Shown here: piece after piece, positions 7,112 through 15,700 of the stretch
How positions within the stretch are numbered: the first letter of the stretch is position 1
Layout: every line of letters begins with the position of its first letter
NCBI GenBank assembly: GCA_002438805.1
Contig: DJQV01000018.1
Location: forward strand, 192,750 to 219,727
Reading direction: 5' to 3'
Source: Bacteroidales bacterium UBA6377
GTDB taxonomy: Bacteria; Bacteroidota; Bacteroidia; Bacteroidales; UBA932
DNA: 26,978 bases
Notes under the pieces: model-generated
Told to the model about the DNA's origin: nothing
Seen by the model: the letters and a program-made list of their open reading frames with translations, nothing else
The model's database searches: none
Program-made: the position numbers and the translations under genes

Positions 7112-8116
7112 CTACCTGGCCTTTCCGTTGGACCCGAGCACGTCCACAATCTTGTGGATGTACATCTTCTTCATCTCCTCGCGGGCCGGCTTGAGGTACT
7201 GGCGCGGATCGAAGTCAGCTGGGTGCAGAGCGAGGTGCTCGCGGATGGCTGCGGTCATGGCGAGACGTGAGTCTGAGTCGATATTGATCTTGCAGACTGC
7301 GCTCTTGGCGGCCTTGCGGAGCTGCTCCTCAGGGATGCCGACAGCATCAGGAAGCTTTCCGCCGTACTTGTTGATGGTGTCCACATACTCCTGCGGCACT
7401 GATGATGATCCGTGGAGCACGATAGGGAAACCAGGGAGCTTCTTCTCGATGGCTTTCAGCACGTCGAAAGCGAGAGGCGGAGGTACGAGGCGGCCGGTCT
7501 TAGGGTCGCGTGTGCACTGCTCGGGCTTGAACTTGTATGCGCCGTGTGAAGTGCCGATGGAGATGGCGAGGGAGTCGCAGCCGGTCTTCTTCACGAAATC
7601 GATGACCTCCTCAGGCCTTGTGTAGTGGGATTCTTCTGAAGCGACATCCTCCTCGACACCGGCGAGCACGCCGAGCTCGGCCTCTACGGTCACATCATAC
7701 TTGTGAGCGTACTTGACCACCTTCTTGGTAAGGGCCACGTTCTCATCATAAGGGAGGGATGAGCCGTCGATCATCACTGAAGAGAAGCCGAAGTCCACGC
7801 AGCTCTTGCAGAGCTCGTAGCTGTCACCGTGATCGAGGTGAAGCACGATCTGAGGCTTTTTCCAGCCAAGCTCCTTGGCATACTCCACAGCACCCTGCGC
7901 CATATAGCGGAGGAGGGTCTGGTTGGCGTAGTTGCGGGCCCCCTTGGACACCTGAAGAATCACCGGAGACTTTGTCTCGGCGGCAGCCTGGATGATGGCC
8001 TGAAGCTGCTCCATATTATTGAAATTGAATGCAGGTACGGCATAGCCGCCCTTGATGGCTTTTGCGAACATCGCACGGGTGTTGACCAGTCCGAGATCCT
8101 TGTAAGAAACCTTCAT
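7112..8116 (-). CDS. fba: Class II fructose-1,6-bisphosphate aldolase
   Basis: This zinc-dependent glycolytic and gluconeogenic enzyme splits fructose-1,6-bisphosphate into dihydroxyacetone phosphate and glyceraldehyde-3-phosphate. The family motifs are LHLDHGDS (zinc and catalytic Asp), VEAELG, SIGTSHGAYK, LHGSSS and KINIDSDSR. The product from the ATG at 8116 (MKVSYKDLG) is 334 residues, the normal length for Bacteroidota. The frame stays open upstream, but that part reads into the gmk promoter and gmk itself and has no aldolase similarity. The gene diverges from gmk and is followed with no gap by recR. The pairing of aldolase with a DNA-repair gene looks positional and not functional. Confidence 0.96.
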   Translation of the reverse strand: MKVSYKDLGLVNTRAMFAKAIKGGYAVPAFNFNNMEQLQAIIQAAAETKSPVILQVSKGARNYANQTLLRYMAQGAVEYAKELGWKKPQIVLHLDHGDSYELCKSCVDFGFSSVMIDGSSLPYDENVALTKKVVKYAHKYDVTVEAELGVLAGVEEDVASEESHYTRPEEVIDFVKKTGCDSLAISIGTSHGAYKFKPEQCTRDPKTGRLVPPPLAFDVLKAIEKKLPGFPIVLHGSSSVPQEYVDTINKYGGKLPDAVGIPEEQLRKAAKSAVCKINIDSDSRLAMTAAIREHLALHPADFDPRQYLKPAREEMKKMYIHKIVDVLGSNGKAR

Positions 8117-8147
8117 AAGACAATAATTTATTATAACAAATATTCTG

Positions 8148-8181
8148 TTTCCAAAAAATCGCGTAAAAATAACTATTTTTG
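8148..8181 (+). promoter_or_regulatory. gmk promoter
   Basis: TATTTTTG at 8174-8181 is a perfect TAnnTTTG box, 17 nt before the gmk ATG. A near-match -33 element (TTTC, 8148-8151) lies 22 bp upstream. The rest of the 82-bp fba/gmk gap is AT-rich. For fba only a weak minus-strand AATATTTG (8144..8137) is seen. Confidence 0.55.
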
Positions 8182-8198
8182 CGGAAATCCACATATAA

Positions 8199-8768
8199 AT
8201 GTCTGGTAAAGTTCTCATATTTTCAGCACCTTCGGGAGCCGGCAAGAGCACGGTAGTGGGGCATCTTCTCAAATCCCACCCGGAGTTCGAGTTCTCCATA
8301 TCAGCCACTTCCAGACCCCCGCGCGGCATTGAGCGCGACGGGGTCGAATACTATTTCATGTCCGCCGACCGCTTCCGGAAACTCATCGCGCAGGATGCTT
8401 TCGTGGAGCACGAGGAGGTCTACCACGACCGCTTCTACGGCACCCTCAAGAGCGAAGTCGAGCGCATCTGGTCAAAAGGACACGTGATCCTCTTCGATGT
8501 GGACGTCAAGGGCGGGGTCAACCTCAAAAAATATTTCGGGGACGACGCGCTTTCCATCCTGATACTGCCTCCAAGCATGCAGGTGCTCGAAAGCCGCCTC
8601 CGCGGACGGGGCACCGACAGCGAGGAGGACATCCGCGAGAGGCTCGCCAAGGCCGAATCCGAGATAGCCTTCGCCAGAGGCAAGTTCGACCGCGAGATTG
8701 TCAACGACAGGCTCGAAGACACCCTGGCGCAGGCTGACGAGACAGTCAACAGCTTCCTATGCGCATAG
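8199..8768 (+). CDS. gmk: Guanylate kinase
   Basis: This cytosolic enzyme phosphorylates GMP to GDP with ATP and so supplies GTP and dGTP. The P-loop SAPSGAGKST lies at residues 9-18. The GMP-binding block SATSRPPRGIERDGVEYYF and the FDVDVKGG segment of the lid/core are typical. At 189 residues it is of normal length. The stop codon lies inside nadD (10-bp overlap), so the two are translationally coupled. The promoter with TATTTTTG is directly upstream. Confidence 0.96.
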   Translation: MSGKVLIFSAPSGAGKSTVVGHLLKSHPEFEFSISATSRPPRGIERDGVEYYFMSADRFRKLIAQDAFVEHEEVYHDRFYGTLKSEVERIWSKGHVILFDVDVKGGVNLKKYFGDDALSILILPPSMQVLESRLRGRGTDSEEDIRERLAKAESEIAFARGKFDREIVNDRLEDTLAQADETVNSFLCA

Positions 8769-9307
8769 CAGTCTACTCGGGGTCGTTCGATCCCCTGCAT
8801 ATAGGGCATCTGGCAGTGATGAGATACCTCAGCGGGATGCGTGAGTTTGGCCGCATCTACCTTGTCATCTCCCCACAGAACCCCATGAAAAGCCCGGAAA
8901 AGGCCCTCAACGCCGAGCAGAGATACAGCGCCGCCGTCGCCTCCGTGATGCGCCATCCAGAGCTGCGCGTCACGGTCGATGACATAGAGCTCCACATGCC
9001 GCACCCCAACTATACCATCAACACGCTTGACGCCCTCAAAAAGCGCGAGCCGCAGAACGAGTTCACCCTCGTGATCGGGGCCGACAACCTCCAGAACATA
9101 CTAAAATGGAAGGACGCCACGCGCATCCTTGGCGAATACGGCCTGGTCGTGTACCCGAGGACAGGATACGACATGTACAAGATACGTCAGCAGATCACCG
9201 TCCCCTGCAGCATCGAGCTGATAGACGCCCCGATAGTGGACATCTCCTCCACCGAGATCCGCGAGCGCGAAGCGCGGGGCGAGGACATGTCAGCATACCT
9301 CATGTAA
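8759..9307 (+). CDS. nadD: Nicotinate-nucleotide adenylyltransferase
   Basis: This enzyme joins ATP and nicotinate mononucleotide to give deamido-NAD in NAD synthesis. The nucleotidyltransferase signature GSFDPLHIGH is at residues 8-17, and the C-terminal ISSTEIR motif that closes the ATP site is present. At 182 residues it is slightly short but complete. The start overlaps the last 10 bp of gmk. The next gene, a lipoprotein pectinesterase, begins only 18 bp after the stop, with no promoter or terminator visible between them. Confidence 0.95.
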   Translation: MRIAVYSGSFDPLHIGHLAVMRYLSGMREFGRIYLVISPQNPMKSPEKALNAEQRYSAAVASVMRHPELRVTVDDIELHMPHPNYTINTLDALKKREPQNEFTLVIGADNLQNILKWKDATRILGEYGLVVYPRTGYDMYKIRQQITVPCSIELIDAPIVDISSTEIREREARGEDMSAYLM

Positions 9308-9325
9308 AATCATAAACCACAGATA

Positions 9326-10828
9326 ATGAGAGCTATAACCATCCTTGCCCTCCTGCCCCTCATAGCAGGAGCGTGCAGCCAGAAGGTGGAGTACTTCCCC
9401 GCCGGACAGGCATCGGGAGTGAATCCCGACACACACCTCGTGCTCACGTTCAATGAAGAACCGGAAATCGGAAAGTCAGGCTTCATCCGCATCTGGGACG
9501 CGGTTTCGGGCGAATGCGTGGACAGTCTCGACCTCAGCCTCCCTTCAGGCCTCACCGAGAGCCGCACCTACGGCGATGACTGCGACTACACCAAAATCCC
9601 GTACGACTATTCCAGGGACTTCATCCCGACCAACCGCAACACCCTCCCCGGGACTCCTTCCGGCACGGCCGAGCCTACCCCGCGCGACATGCAGCTCACC
9701 ATCATCGGGGGCTTCACCGACGGCTTCCGCTTCCACCCCGTGATCGTCCACGGCAACACCGCCACCATCTACCCACACAACAACATGCTCGAATACGGCC
9801 ACAGCTACCTTGTCACCATAGACGAGGGAGCCATTGTATGCGGCAGTTTCAAGGGGGTCAAGAAAGGAGAATGGAGTTTCACCACCAAGGCCTCAGGCCC
9901 GGCAGACCTCAGGCACCTCAGCGTCAACTCCGACGGCAGCGCCGACTTCAACACGGTACAGGGAGCCCTGGACGCCGTGCCGGACTTCTGCAAGGACACC
10001 ACGACCATAGAGATCGCCGCCGGAGACTATGAGGAGATAGTCTACGCGCGCAACAAGACCAACATCATCATCAAAGGGGCAGGCAAGGACGCGACCAAAG
10101 TCCACTATGCCAACAACGAGGTGTTCAATCCGCATCCCCTCACAGTCAAGACCAATGAATGGCCCGGGACATTCCCGTCACGCCGCGCCGCGTTCGCCCT
10201 TGACAACTGCAGCGACATCACAATAGAGAACATCACCATAGCCACGGACCTCAAAGGCCAGGCCGAGGGGCTTCTGCTCAACGGAGAACGCATCGCCCTC
10301 TACAACGTGCGCATAATCGGCTCCGGCGACGCCCTTCAGGCCAACGGCACCGTCTACATGCAGGACAGCGAGGTCATTGGGGACGGGGACACCATCCTCG
10401 GTCGCGGCAGCCTCTTCGCCTACCACAGCAGTTTCTACAACCACGGCGGACCGCTGTCATGGGTGCGCAATGTCGCTCCAGCCCACGGGGACGTGTTCGT
10501 GGAGTGCCATTTCGAGGGACTTCCCGACAAGCCGGCAGACTATGGCAGGACCAAGACCAACCACGGTACGGGCTACCCGGACGCGGAGTTCGTGGTAATC
10601 AACTGCACCACACGCCATTTCAATCCGGCAGGCTGGAGCAGCATAGGCTTCAAGAGCGCCAAGATGCTCGAATGCCAGACCCGCGACGCCGACAGCGGCA
10701 GGCTCGTGGACACCTCAAAAAGACACGAGTGGTCCCGCCAACTCGACCCGGTCAAGGACAGGAAGCTCATAGCGGACTACTCCGACCCCGCCTTCGTGCT
10801 GAACGGCTGGAAGCCTGAAGTCAGATAA
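9326..10828 (+). CDS. Lipoprotein pectinesterase-like protein (CE8) with Ig-like N-domain
   Basis: This 500-residue surface or periplasmic lipoprotein has a lipobox ending at C17 (LIAGAC). An Ig-like segment (about 33-190) ends in GEWSFTT, as in SbsA/Big_5 domains. A right-handed beta-helix of the pectin methylesterase type follows (about 197-500). Compared with canonical CE8, the first oxyanion Gln (Q312 in GQAEGL) and both Asp positions (D335 in GSGDALQ, D355 in GDGDTILG) are kept. The second Gln of QDT is Gly, and no LGRPW-type Arg is found. It may therefore remove esters by a modified site or use a different ester substrate. It shares a transcript with gmk and nadD by position and is closed by the hairpin at 10831-10858. 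Confidence 0.8.
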   Translation: MRAITILALLPLIAGACSQKVEYFPAGQASGVNPDTHLVLTFNEEPEIGKSGFIRIWDAVSGECVDSLDLSLPSGLTESRTYGDDCDYTKIPYDYSRDFIPTNRNTLPGTPSGTAEPTPRDMQLTIIGGFTDGFRFHPVIVHGNTATIYPHNNMLEYGHSYLVTIDEGAIVCGSFKGVKKGEWSFTTKASGPADLRHLSVNSDGSADFNTVQGALDAVPDFCKDTTTIEIAAGDYEEIVYARNKTNIIIKGAGKDATKVHYANNEVFNPHPLTVKTNEWPGTFPSRRAAFALDNCSDITIENITIATDLKGQAEGLLLNGERIALYNVRIIGSGDALQANGTVYMQDSEVIGDGDTILGRGSLFAYHSSFYNHGGPLSWVRNVAPAHGDVFVECHFEGLPDKPADYGRTKTNHGTGYPDAEFVVINCTTRHFNPAGWSSIGFKSAKMLECQTRDADSGRLVDTSKRHEWSRQLDPVKDRKLIADYSDPAFVLNGWKPEVR

Positions 10829-10830
10829 GA

Positions 10831-10858
10831 AAGAAGCCCGGTTGACACCGGGCTTCTT
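10831..10858. terminator. Hairpin terminator between convergent genes
   Basis: A perfect 11-bp inverted repeat (AAGAAGCCCGG / CCGGGCTTCTT) surrounds a 6-nt loop. It begins 3 bp after the pectinesterase stop and faces the FISUMP lipoprotein ending at 10878. The A- and T-rich stem ends can serve as short U-tracts on both strands, so it probably ends both transcripts. Confidence 0.8.
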
Positions 10859-10877
10859 GATTTTACATGTTGCAAAC

Positions 10878-12125
10878 TTACTCCTCTATGCAGCGCACTG
10901 ACATTGCATCAGCGCGGGCGGCAGTGCCCACAGGTGAAGCAGTCGTGTACGGGCTGACCTGAAAGGCTATCACGCAGGTAGCGACTCCCGGGTTACCGAC
11001 AAGGGGCTCTGCGGCGGCATTGCCCCAATAGTTGCCCCACAGGCCGCTCATGGATCCATAGAGCATCCCATAGACACCATAGTAACGTGTGGCGGCCGGG
11101 AAGAAGAGGCTGTTGCCGCTCGCCACATTGAAGAACCACCCGTAATTGAAGTCATTGGCATCCACCACACCGTCCCCGTTTGCGTCGGCGACATCGAATG
11201 TGTCTATGGTCCAGGCGTAACCACCGGATGTAGTGAAAGTCTTGAATGCGTCAGCAGGCGGCACACGGTAACCCACAGGGCACGGGTCATAACAGGATTT
11301 CGCCCCCTTGTTGGGGTAGGTGTCAGTGGCCTTGTCCCGCACGTTGCCTTCCGGATTGCCCCAGAGGGCGTCCATGGACTCGGAGAGCCAGTCCTGGGAT
11401 GTGGCGGCAAGAGCCTGGCTGGCGATGCAGACCGTAGGATTGGCTATGGCGAACTCCAGCGTGTTCTGTTCGGAGGAAGTCCACGAAGTATGGTCAATTT
11501 TCACCTCCTTGCCGTCCTCATCGTAGAGCGGGGCTCCTACAGTCTTCGTGTCCCCGGTGAGGGTCGGAGAGGCAGGGAACGGATCTTTGCGACCCCACTG
11601 ATACAGAAAGCCATAAGGCTTTACATCCGCTTTCTCTCCGAACTTGGAAGTCAGTGCGCCGAGGTTCATGTTCATGACACGGTAGCCAGACTTCAGCCCG
11701 TATGTAAGCACTTCATCCTCGGGATACCATATATGCCAGCTCCAAATGATGTTGTCATCCGCGTCAAGGGCGGCGATGAGAGCATTGCCCGGCTTCCCGG
11801 ATGAAGTGAAACTTATCTTCCCGTCAGCATAAGAGACAGCGCTTACAAGGCCTTTCTCTGTCTCCCAAACGAGTTTAGCTCCGGCTGGAGCGAGGGCGGC
11901 GGGCTTCGCCAGCCCTTCGATCTCGGCACCGTTGCCACGCACCGTGGCATCAAACGAATAAGTCCCGGCTTCTGTGATCAGATAGCAGTTGGCTGTGCCG
12001 TCATGGCTGAGATCCACTGTTTTGTCTTCAGGCTCCGGCTCCGGTGCCGGGGTCGTGTTCTGCTTGTTGCAGGCGGCGGCGAGCATAATGGCTAGGCCGC
12101 AGAAAAGATAAAAGACCTTCTTCAT
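10878..12125 (-). CDS. FISUMP-like surface lipoprotein with EF-hand loop
   Basis: This 415-residue predicted lipoprotein has a lipobox ending at C19 (LAAAC) and a Pro/Glu-rich linker (26-34). The middle contains WSWHIW, MNLGA and LYQWGRKDPF, and the C-terminal half contains DPCPVGYRVP and ends SVRCIEE. Together these mark the FISUMP (Fibrobacter succinogenes major paralogous) type of domain, often found on surface proteins; its function is not known to me. Residues 314-325 form a complete EF-hand calcium loop. A clear paralog lies at 16331-17521 and lacks this loop. The minus-strand TATATTTG box at 12160..12153 fits as promoter. A role in glycan or surface binding is only inferred from the neighbours. 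Confidence 0.72.
   Translation of the reverse strand: MKKVFYLFCGLAIMLAAACNKQNTTPAPEPEPEDKTVDLSHDGTANCYLITEAGTYSFDATVRGNGAEIEGLAKPAALAPAGAKLVWETEKGLVSAVSYADGKISFTSSGKPGNALIAALDADDNIIWSWHIWYPEDEVLTYGLKSGYRVMNMNLGALTSKFGEKADVKPYGFLYQWGRKDPFPASPTLTGDTKTVGAPLYDEDGKEVKIDHTSWTSSEQNTLEFAIANPTVCIASQALAATSQDWLSESMDALWGNPEGNVRDKATDTYPNKGAKSCYDPCPVGYRVPPADAFKTFTTSGGYAWTIDTFDVADANGDGVVDANDFNYGWFFNVASGNSLFFPAATRYYGVYGMLYGSMSGLWGNYWGNAAAEPLVGNPGVATCVIAFQVSPYTTASPVGTAARADAMSVRCIEE
11151..11186 (-). other. EF-hand calcium-binding loop in the lipoprotein
   Basis: Codons 314-325 read DANGDGVVDAND. They match the 12-position EF loop with D1, N3, D5, G6, V8 and D12. Only one loop is present, whereas a type I dockerin needs two, so this is a structural calcium site and not evidence for a cellulosome. 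Confidence 0.7.
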
Positions 12126-12152
12126 GATAATAGGATAATTACACTACAGCAG

Positions 12153-12160
12153 CAAATATA
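12153..12160 (-). promoter_or_regulatory. -7 box of the FISUMP lipoprotein gene
   Basis: The minus strand reads TATATTTG, a perfect TAnnTTTG, 27 nt before the ATG at 12125. No convincing -33 element is seen. Confidence 0.5.
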
Positions 12161-12173
12161 GAAAAATTGGAAT

Positions 12174-12181
12174 TATTTTCG
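12174..12181 (+). promoter_or_regulatory. Possible -7 box (TATTTTCG) of the barrel gene
   Basis: TATTTTCG, a one-base variant of TAnnTTTG, lies 27 nt before the ATG at 12209. A second possibility is TATCTTTA at 12202-12209, but that would make the message leaderless. Support is weak for both. Confidence 0.25.
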
Positions 12182-12208
12182 CATTTTTACCGCAAGTAAA
12201 ATATCTTT

Positions 12209-12787
12209 ATGCTACGGAAAATCATCCTATGCGCCACCGCCCTTTGCGCGGCCGCAATTTGCGTATCGGCACAGACGGCAGAAAAATACACCCCGGACTA
12301 CAGCTGGGAAGTTCGGGCAGGCTGGGGCTACGCTCCGATTTCCGGCCTTGTGCTCTACGCCTTCGGGGCGCTCAACCACATCACATCCGATGAGACCGAA
12401 GGCGGAAGCGACAGCGGAATCGCCACCGGCGATCTGTCACTGGACATGGCACGTAAACTCAACCGCTGGCTTGCAGTCGGGGCGGACCTCAGCTGGAGCC
12501 GCTTCAGCGGAAACGGAGATGACGGACGCGACCATATTATGGACATGTACGCCGTCATGCCTCAGGTCACCATGAATTATCTGACAAAAGAGAATCTGAC
12601 CCTATACGGCAAGCTCGAAGCCGGCATAGGCGTCATAAACTTCGACTGCTCAGGCGCGTCCCTGTTCTTCGCAGCACAAGCCTCCCCGATAGGAGTCACC
12701 TTCGGCCACAGGTTCTACGGTTTTGCAGAACTGTCCGCAGGCACCCTCTATCAGGGAGGCAAGATCGGCTTCGGTTTCCGGTTCTGA
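12209..12787 (+). CDS. Small outer-membrane beta-barrel protein
   Basis: This 192-residue exported protein has a signal peptide (about 1-21, ending VSA before QTAEK). The mature part alternates polar and aromatic/hydrophobic residues, as expected of an eight-stranded barrel: WEVRAGWGY, LAVGADLSWSRF, LTLYGKLEAGIG, FFAAQASPIGVTFG and a last strand GGKIGFGFRF. The terminal Phe is the usual BAM recognition residue. I do not recognise a specific family, and no enzymatic residues stand out. It diverges from the FISUMP lipoprotein gene and runs tail to tail with the GH95-CE8 gene, 4 bp apart. It could be a structural or surface partner of the neighbours, but nothing in the sequence shows this. Confidence 0.7.
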   Translation: MLRKIILCATALCAAAICVSAQTAEKYTPDYSWEVRAGWGYAPISGLVLYAFGALNHITSDETEGGSDSGIATGDLSLDMARKLNRWLAVGADLSWSRFSGNGDDGRDHIMDMYAVMPQVTMNYLTKENLTLYGKLEAGIGVINFDCSGASLFFAAQASPIGVTFGHRFYGFAELSAGTLYQGGKIGFGFRF

Positions 12788-12791
12788 GAGG

Positions 12792-15700
12792 CTACCAGTT
12801 TCTCGGATCTTCGCCGAACACCTTCTCAGCAGAGTAGTCAAGGGCCTCTTCGGCTGTCATCTCGCGGAGTCCGGGCCATTTTGAGCGCGTGCTCATGTCA
12901 GCCCGCAGCCCCCTGTTGCCATATTCATACAGATGCAGGTCAGGGCTGGTGGCAGCATAAGGCATGCCCCATACCGTAGGCCAGCCGAGAGGATCCATCT
13001 CGTCACAATAGTCACTGTTGAGAATCGCCACCTTCGGATAGTTGTGCCAAGGCCGGCCTATGGCTATGCTGCGCCCGTCATCACCCTGACGCGGGCTGTT
13101 GCCGCTATAGGTGAAACGGCAGCGGTCAAACACGAACCCGTATTTCTGGTCTTTCGGGGTGGATGGGGCAGTAATCCAGCCACCGCCCCAGCTGCGGATC
13201 TCGCAGCCCTCAAAAAAGCCGATTCCGCCACCATATATATAGTCAGTACGCCCGATCACCAGACAGTTCTCAAAATAGCTGCGCTTACCGGATGTCCAAA
13301 GGTATATGGTATCCTGATAGCTTGATATGACGCAATTACGGAAAGATGTCCTGTCGGCGCAGACGGTGATTGCAAGTGCCTGACCGACCGGTCCCGCCGT
13401 ATTGCGGATTGTGAGGTTCTCAAAAGAGCAGCCCTCACCCATGATTGTCAGAGTTGCGGAGGTCCGCACCAGCATGGCGTTGCCGCTCCACTTCGGCCAC
13501 ACATCCGCAGGCAGTTTATTGCCCGTCTGGGGGCTGTTACCGTCATACATGTGGTAACTGATTATCGTCCCCTCCCGGCTCTCCCCTACAAAAGAAAGAT
13601 TTGTCTTTCCTTCCGGAATGATCAGTTTCTCCTCATCATATACGCCATCCTTTATATATATGACGAACTTCTCCCGTGAGCAGACCGGAGCGGCATCGAT
13701 GGCTGCCTGAAGCGTGGCGTAATCCCCGCTCCCGTCCTTGGCCACCACAAGATCCGCAGCGACTTTAGGGTTGTCCGATGAGAGGGACACTATCACCAGC
13801 TGCCCGGGAACAGTCTCGATGTCATACAGATAGCCATGAGGCACCTCAGGTCCGTGCAGATCAGCCTCGGGGCTGACCATCGGCCGGAGTATCTCCTGCG
13901 CCGCGAAGAGAGGATTAGAATTTTCAGAGCCGTCCTTGACTTCCTTGAGTCCCTCTCCCTGGAGTTTCCAGTAAGAGCGGATACGCAGGTTCCCTCCTAT
14001 CGTCGAGCGGATCACAGCCTTCTGTAAAGTATTGTCCGCCCACTCGATGTCCTCGATATCGAAGCCTCCGCGGGCACGAAGCCCCTTGATGGAGCCGGCA
14101 TGCCAGGCATCAGGCAATGCGGGAAGAAGATGCACAGCTCCATCGTGGCTCTGCATGAGCATCTCGGCGATTCCGGCGGTGCAGCCGAAGTTCCCGTCTA
14201 TCTGGAAAGGCGGATGCGCGTCGAAAAGATTAGGATATGTTCCGCCTCCCTGCCCTTTCTGAACCTGCGGATCCACATGGTTGAGCTGGTCCTTGATCAT
14301 CTTGAATGCATGGTTGCCGTCCAGCATCCTGGCCCAGCAGCACACTTTCCAGCCCATTGACCAGCCGGTAGAGGCATCCGTCCTCTGGATGAGAGTGTTG
14401 CGCACAGCATCGAAGAGCACCGGAGTGCGGTACGGGGAGATCTGGTATCCCGGGAAGAAGCCCCACAGGTGGGAGATGTGGCGGTGATGGTCGTCCGGGG
14501 AATCCCAGTCCTGAGCCCACTCCTGAAGCTGGCCGTAACGGCCCACCTGCATAGGGGTGAGCCTGTGGCGGAGAGACTTGAGGGTGTCGCTGAACTCCTT
14601 GTCCAGCCCGAGAAGGGCGGAAGCCCTCTCCACATTGGAGAAAAGATCTGTCACGAGCTGGTTGTCCATGGTCACTCCGGACTGGAGGTTGCCGCTCTGC
14701 GAGCGCGGCCTGTTCTCCGGAGAATTTGAAGGCACCACGACCATATAGCCGGTGTCCGGATCCTCAACAAGAAAATCCACGAAAAACTCGGCGGCACTTT
14801 TCATTATAGGATAAACCTCTGCGAGGTAATCCTTGTCACCGTTGTACAGATAACGGTCCCACAGGTGCTGGCAGACCCATGCTCCTCCAGTAGGCCAGAG
14901 ACCGCAGTAGGAATAGTCGAGAGCCCCGGTACAGCGCCAGAGGTCGGAGTTGTGGTGCAGAACCCATCCGCGGCAGCCATATTGCCTGCGGGCCGTCTCG
15001 CTCCCGGACTCCGAGAGTTCCTTCACCATCCTGAGGAACGGCTCGTGGAGTTCGGCAAGATTGGTCACCTCAGCAGGCCAGTAGTTCATCTCGGCATTGA
15101 TGTTTGTCGTGTAGTTGCAGCACCACGGCGGTGAAGTGTGCCTGTTCCATTTGCCCTGGAGGTTTGCGGCCTGCCCTCCCGGCTGGGAGGATGAGATGAG
15201 CAGATAGCGTCCATAATTGAAATACAGGGTCACCAGATTGTTGTCCGATGTCCAAGGAATCGCTATCGTACGGTATGTCGTGGTCTTGGAGTCTCCGTCA
15301 TAGTCGGATGCGAGTTCGAACTTCACCCGGTCGAACTGTTCCTTGTATGCCGCGATGTGGGCGGCTTTCGCCTTGTCGTAGCTGCGCGAGGAGTTCTTCA
15401 TGTAGGCTTCGCAGCGTTTCACAGGATCAGCGGAGAGATCGCGGTAATTCACGAAATTAGTAGCTATTGACACGTATACAAGGAGTTGCGTAGCGTTCTC
15501 CACCTTGAGGGAATCCCCGTCGGCGCCTACAAGCCCGCCTTTGTTGACGGCCTTGACCTCAGTACAGTACTTGACCGCTCCCTTGATGAAGTCGGTGCTG
15601 CCGCTCACGCCTTCCATACGCAGCACCTTGCCTTTTGCAGTCGTAACGGGTGAAGGCATAGGTGTGCTGAGCGAGAGGGAGCAGTTGAGCGCACCCTTGC

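Noticed and set aside
8117..8329. N-terminal extension of fba into gmk
   Set aside because: The extra codons read through the AT-rich promoter gap and the opposite strand of gmk and have no aldolase similarity; the ATG at 8116 gives the family N-terminus.
11151..11186. Dockerin domain in the FISUMP lipoprotein
   Set aside because: Only one calcium loop is present and there is no second repeat, so a cellulosome link is not supported.
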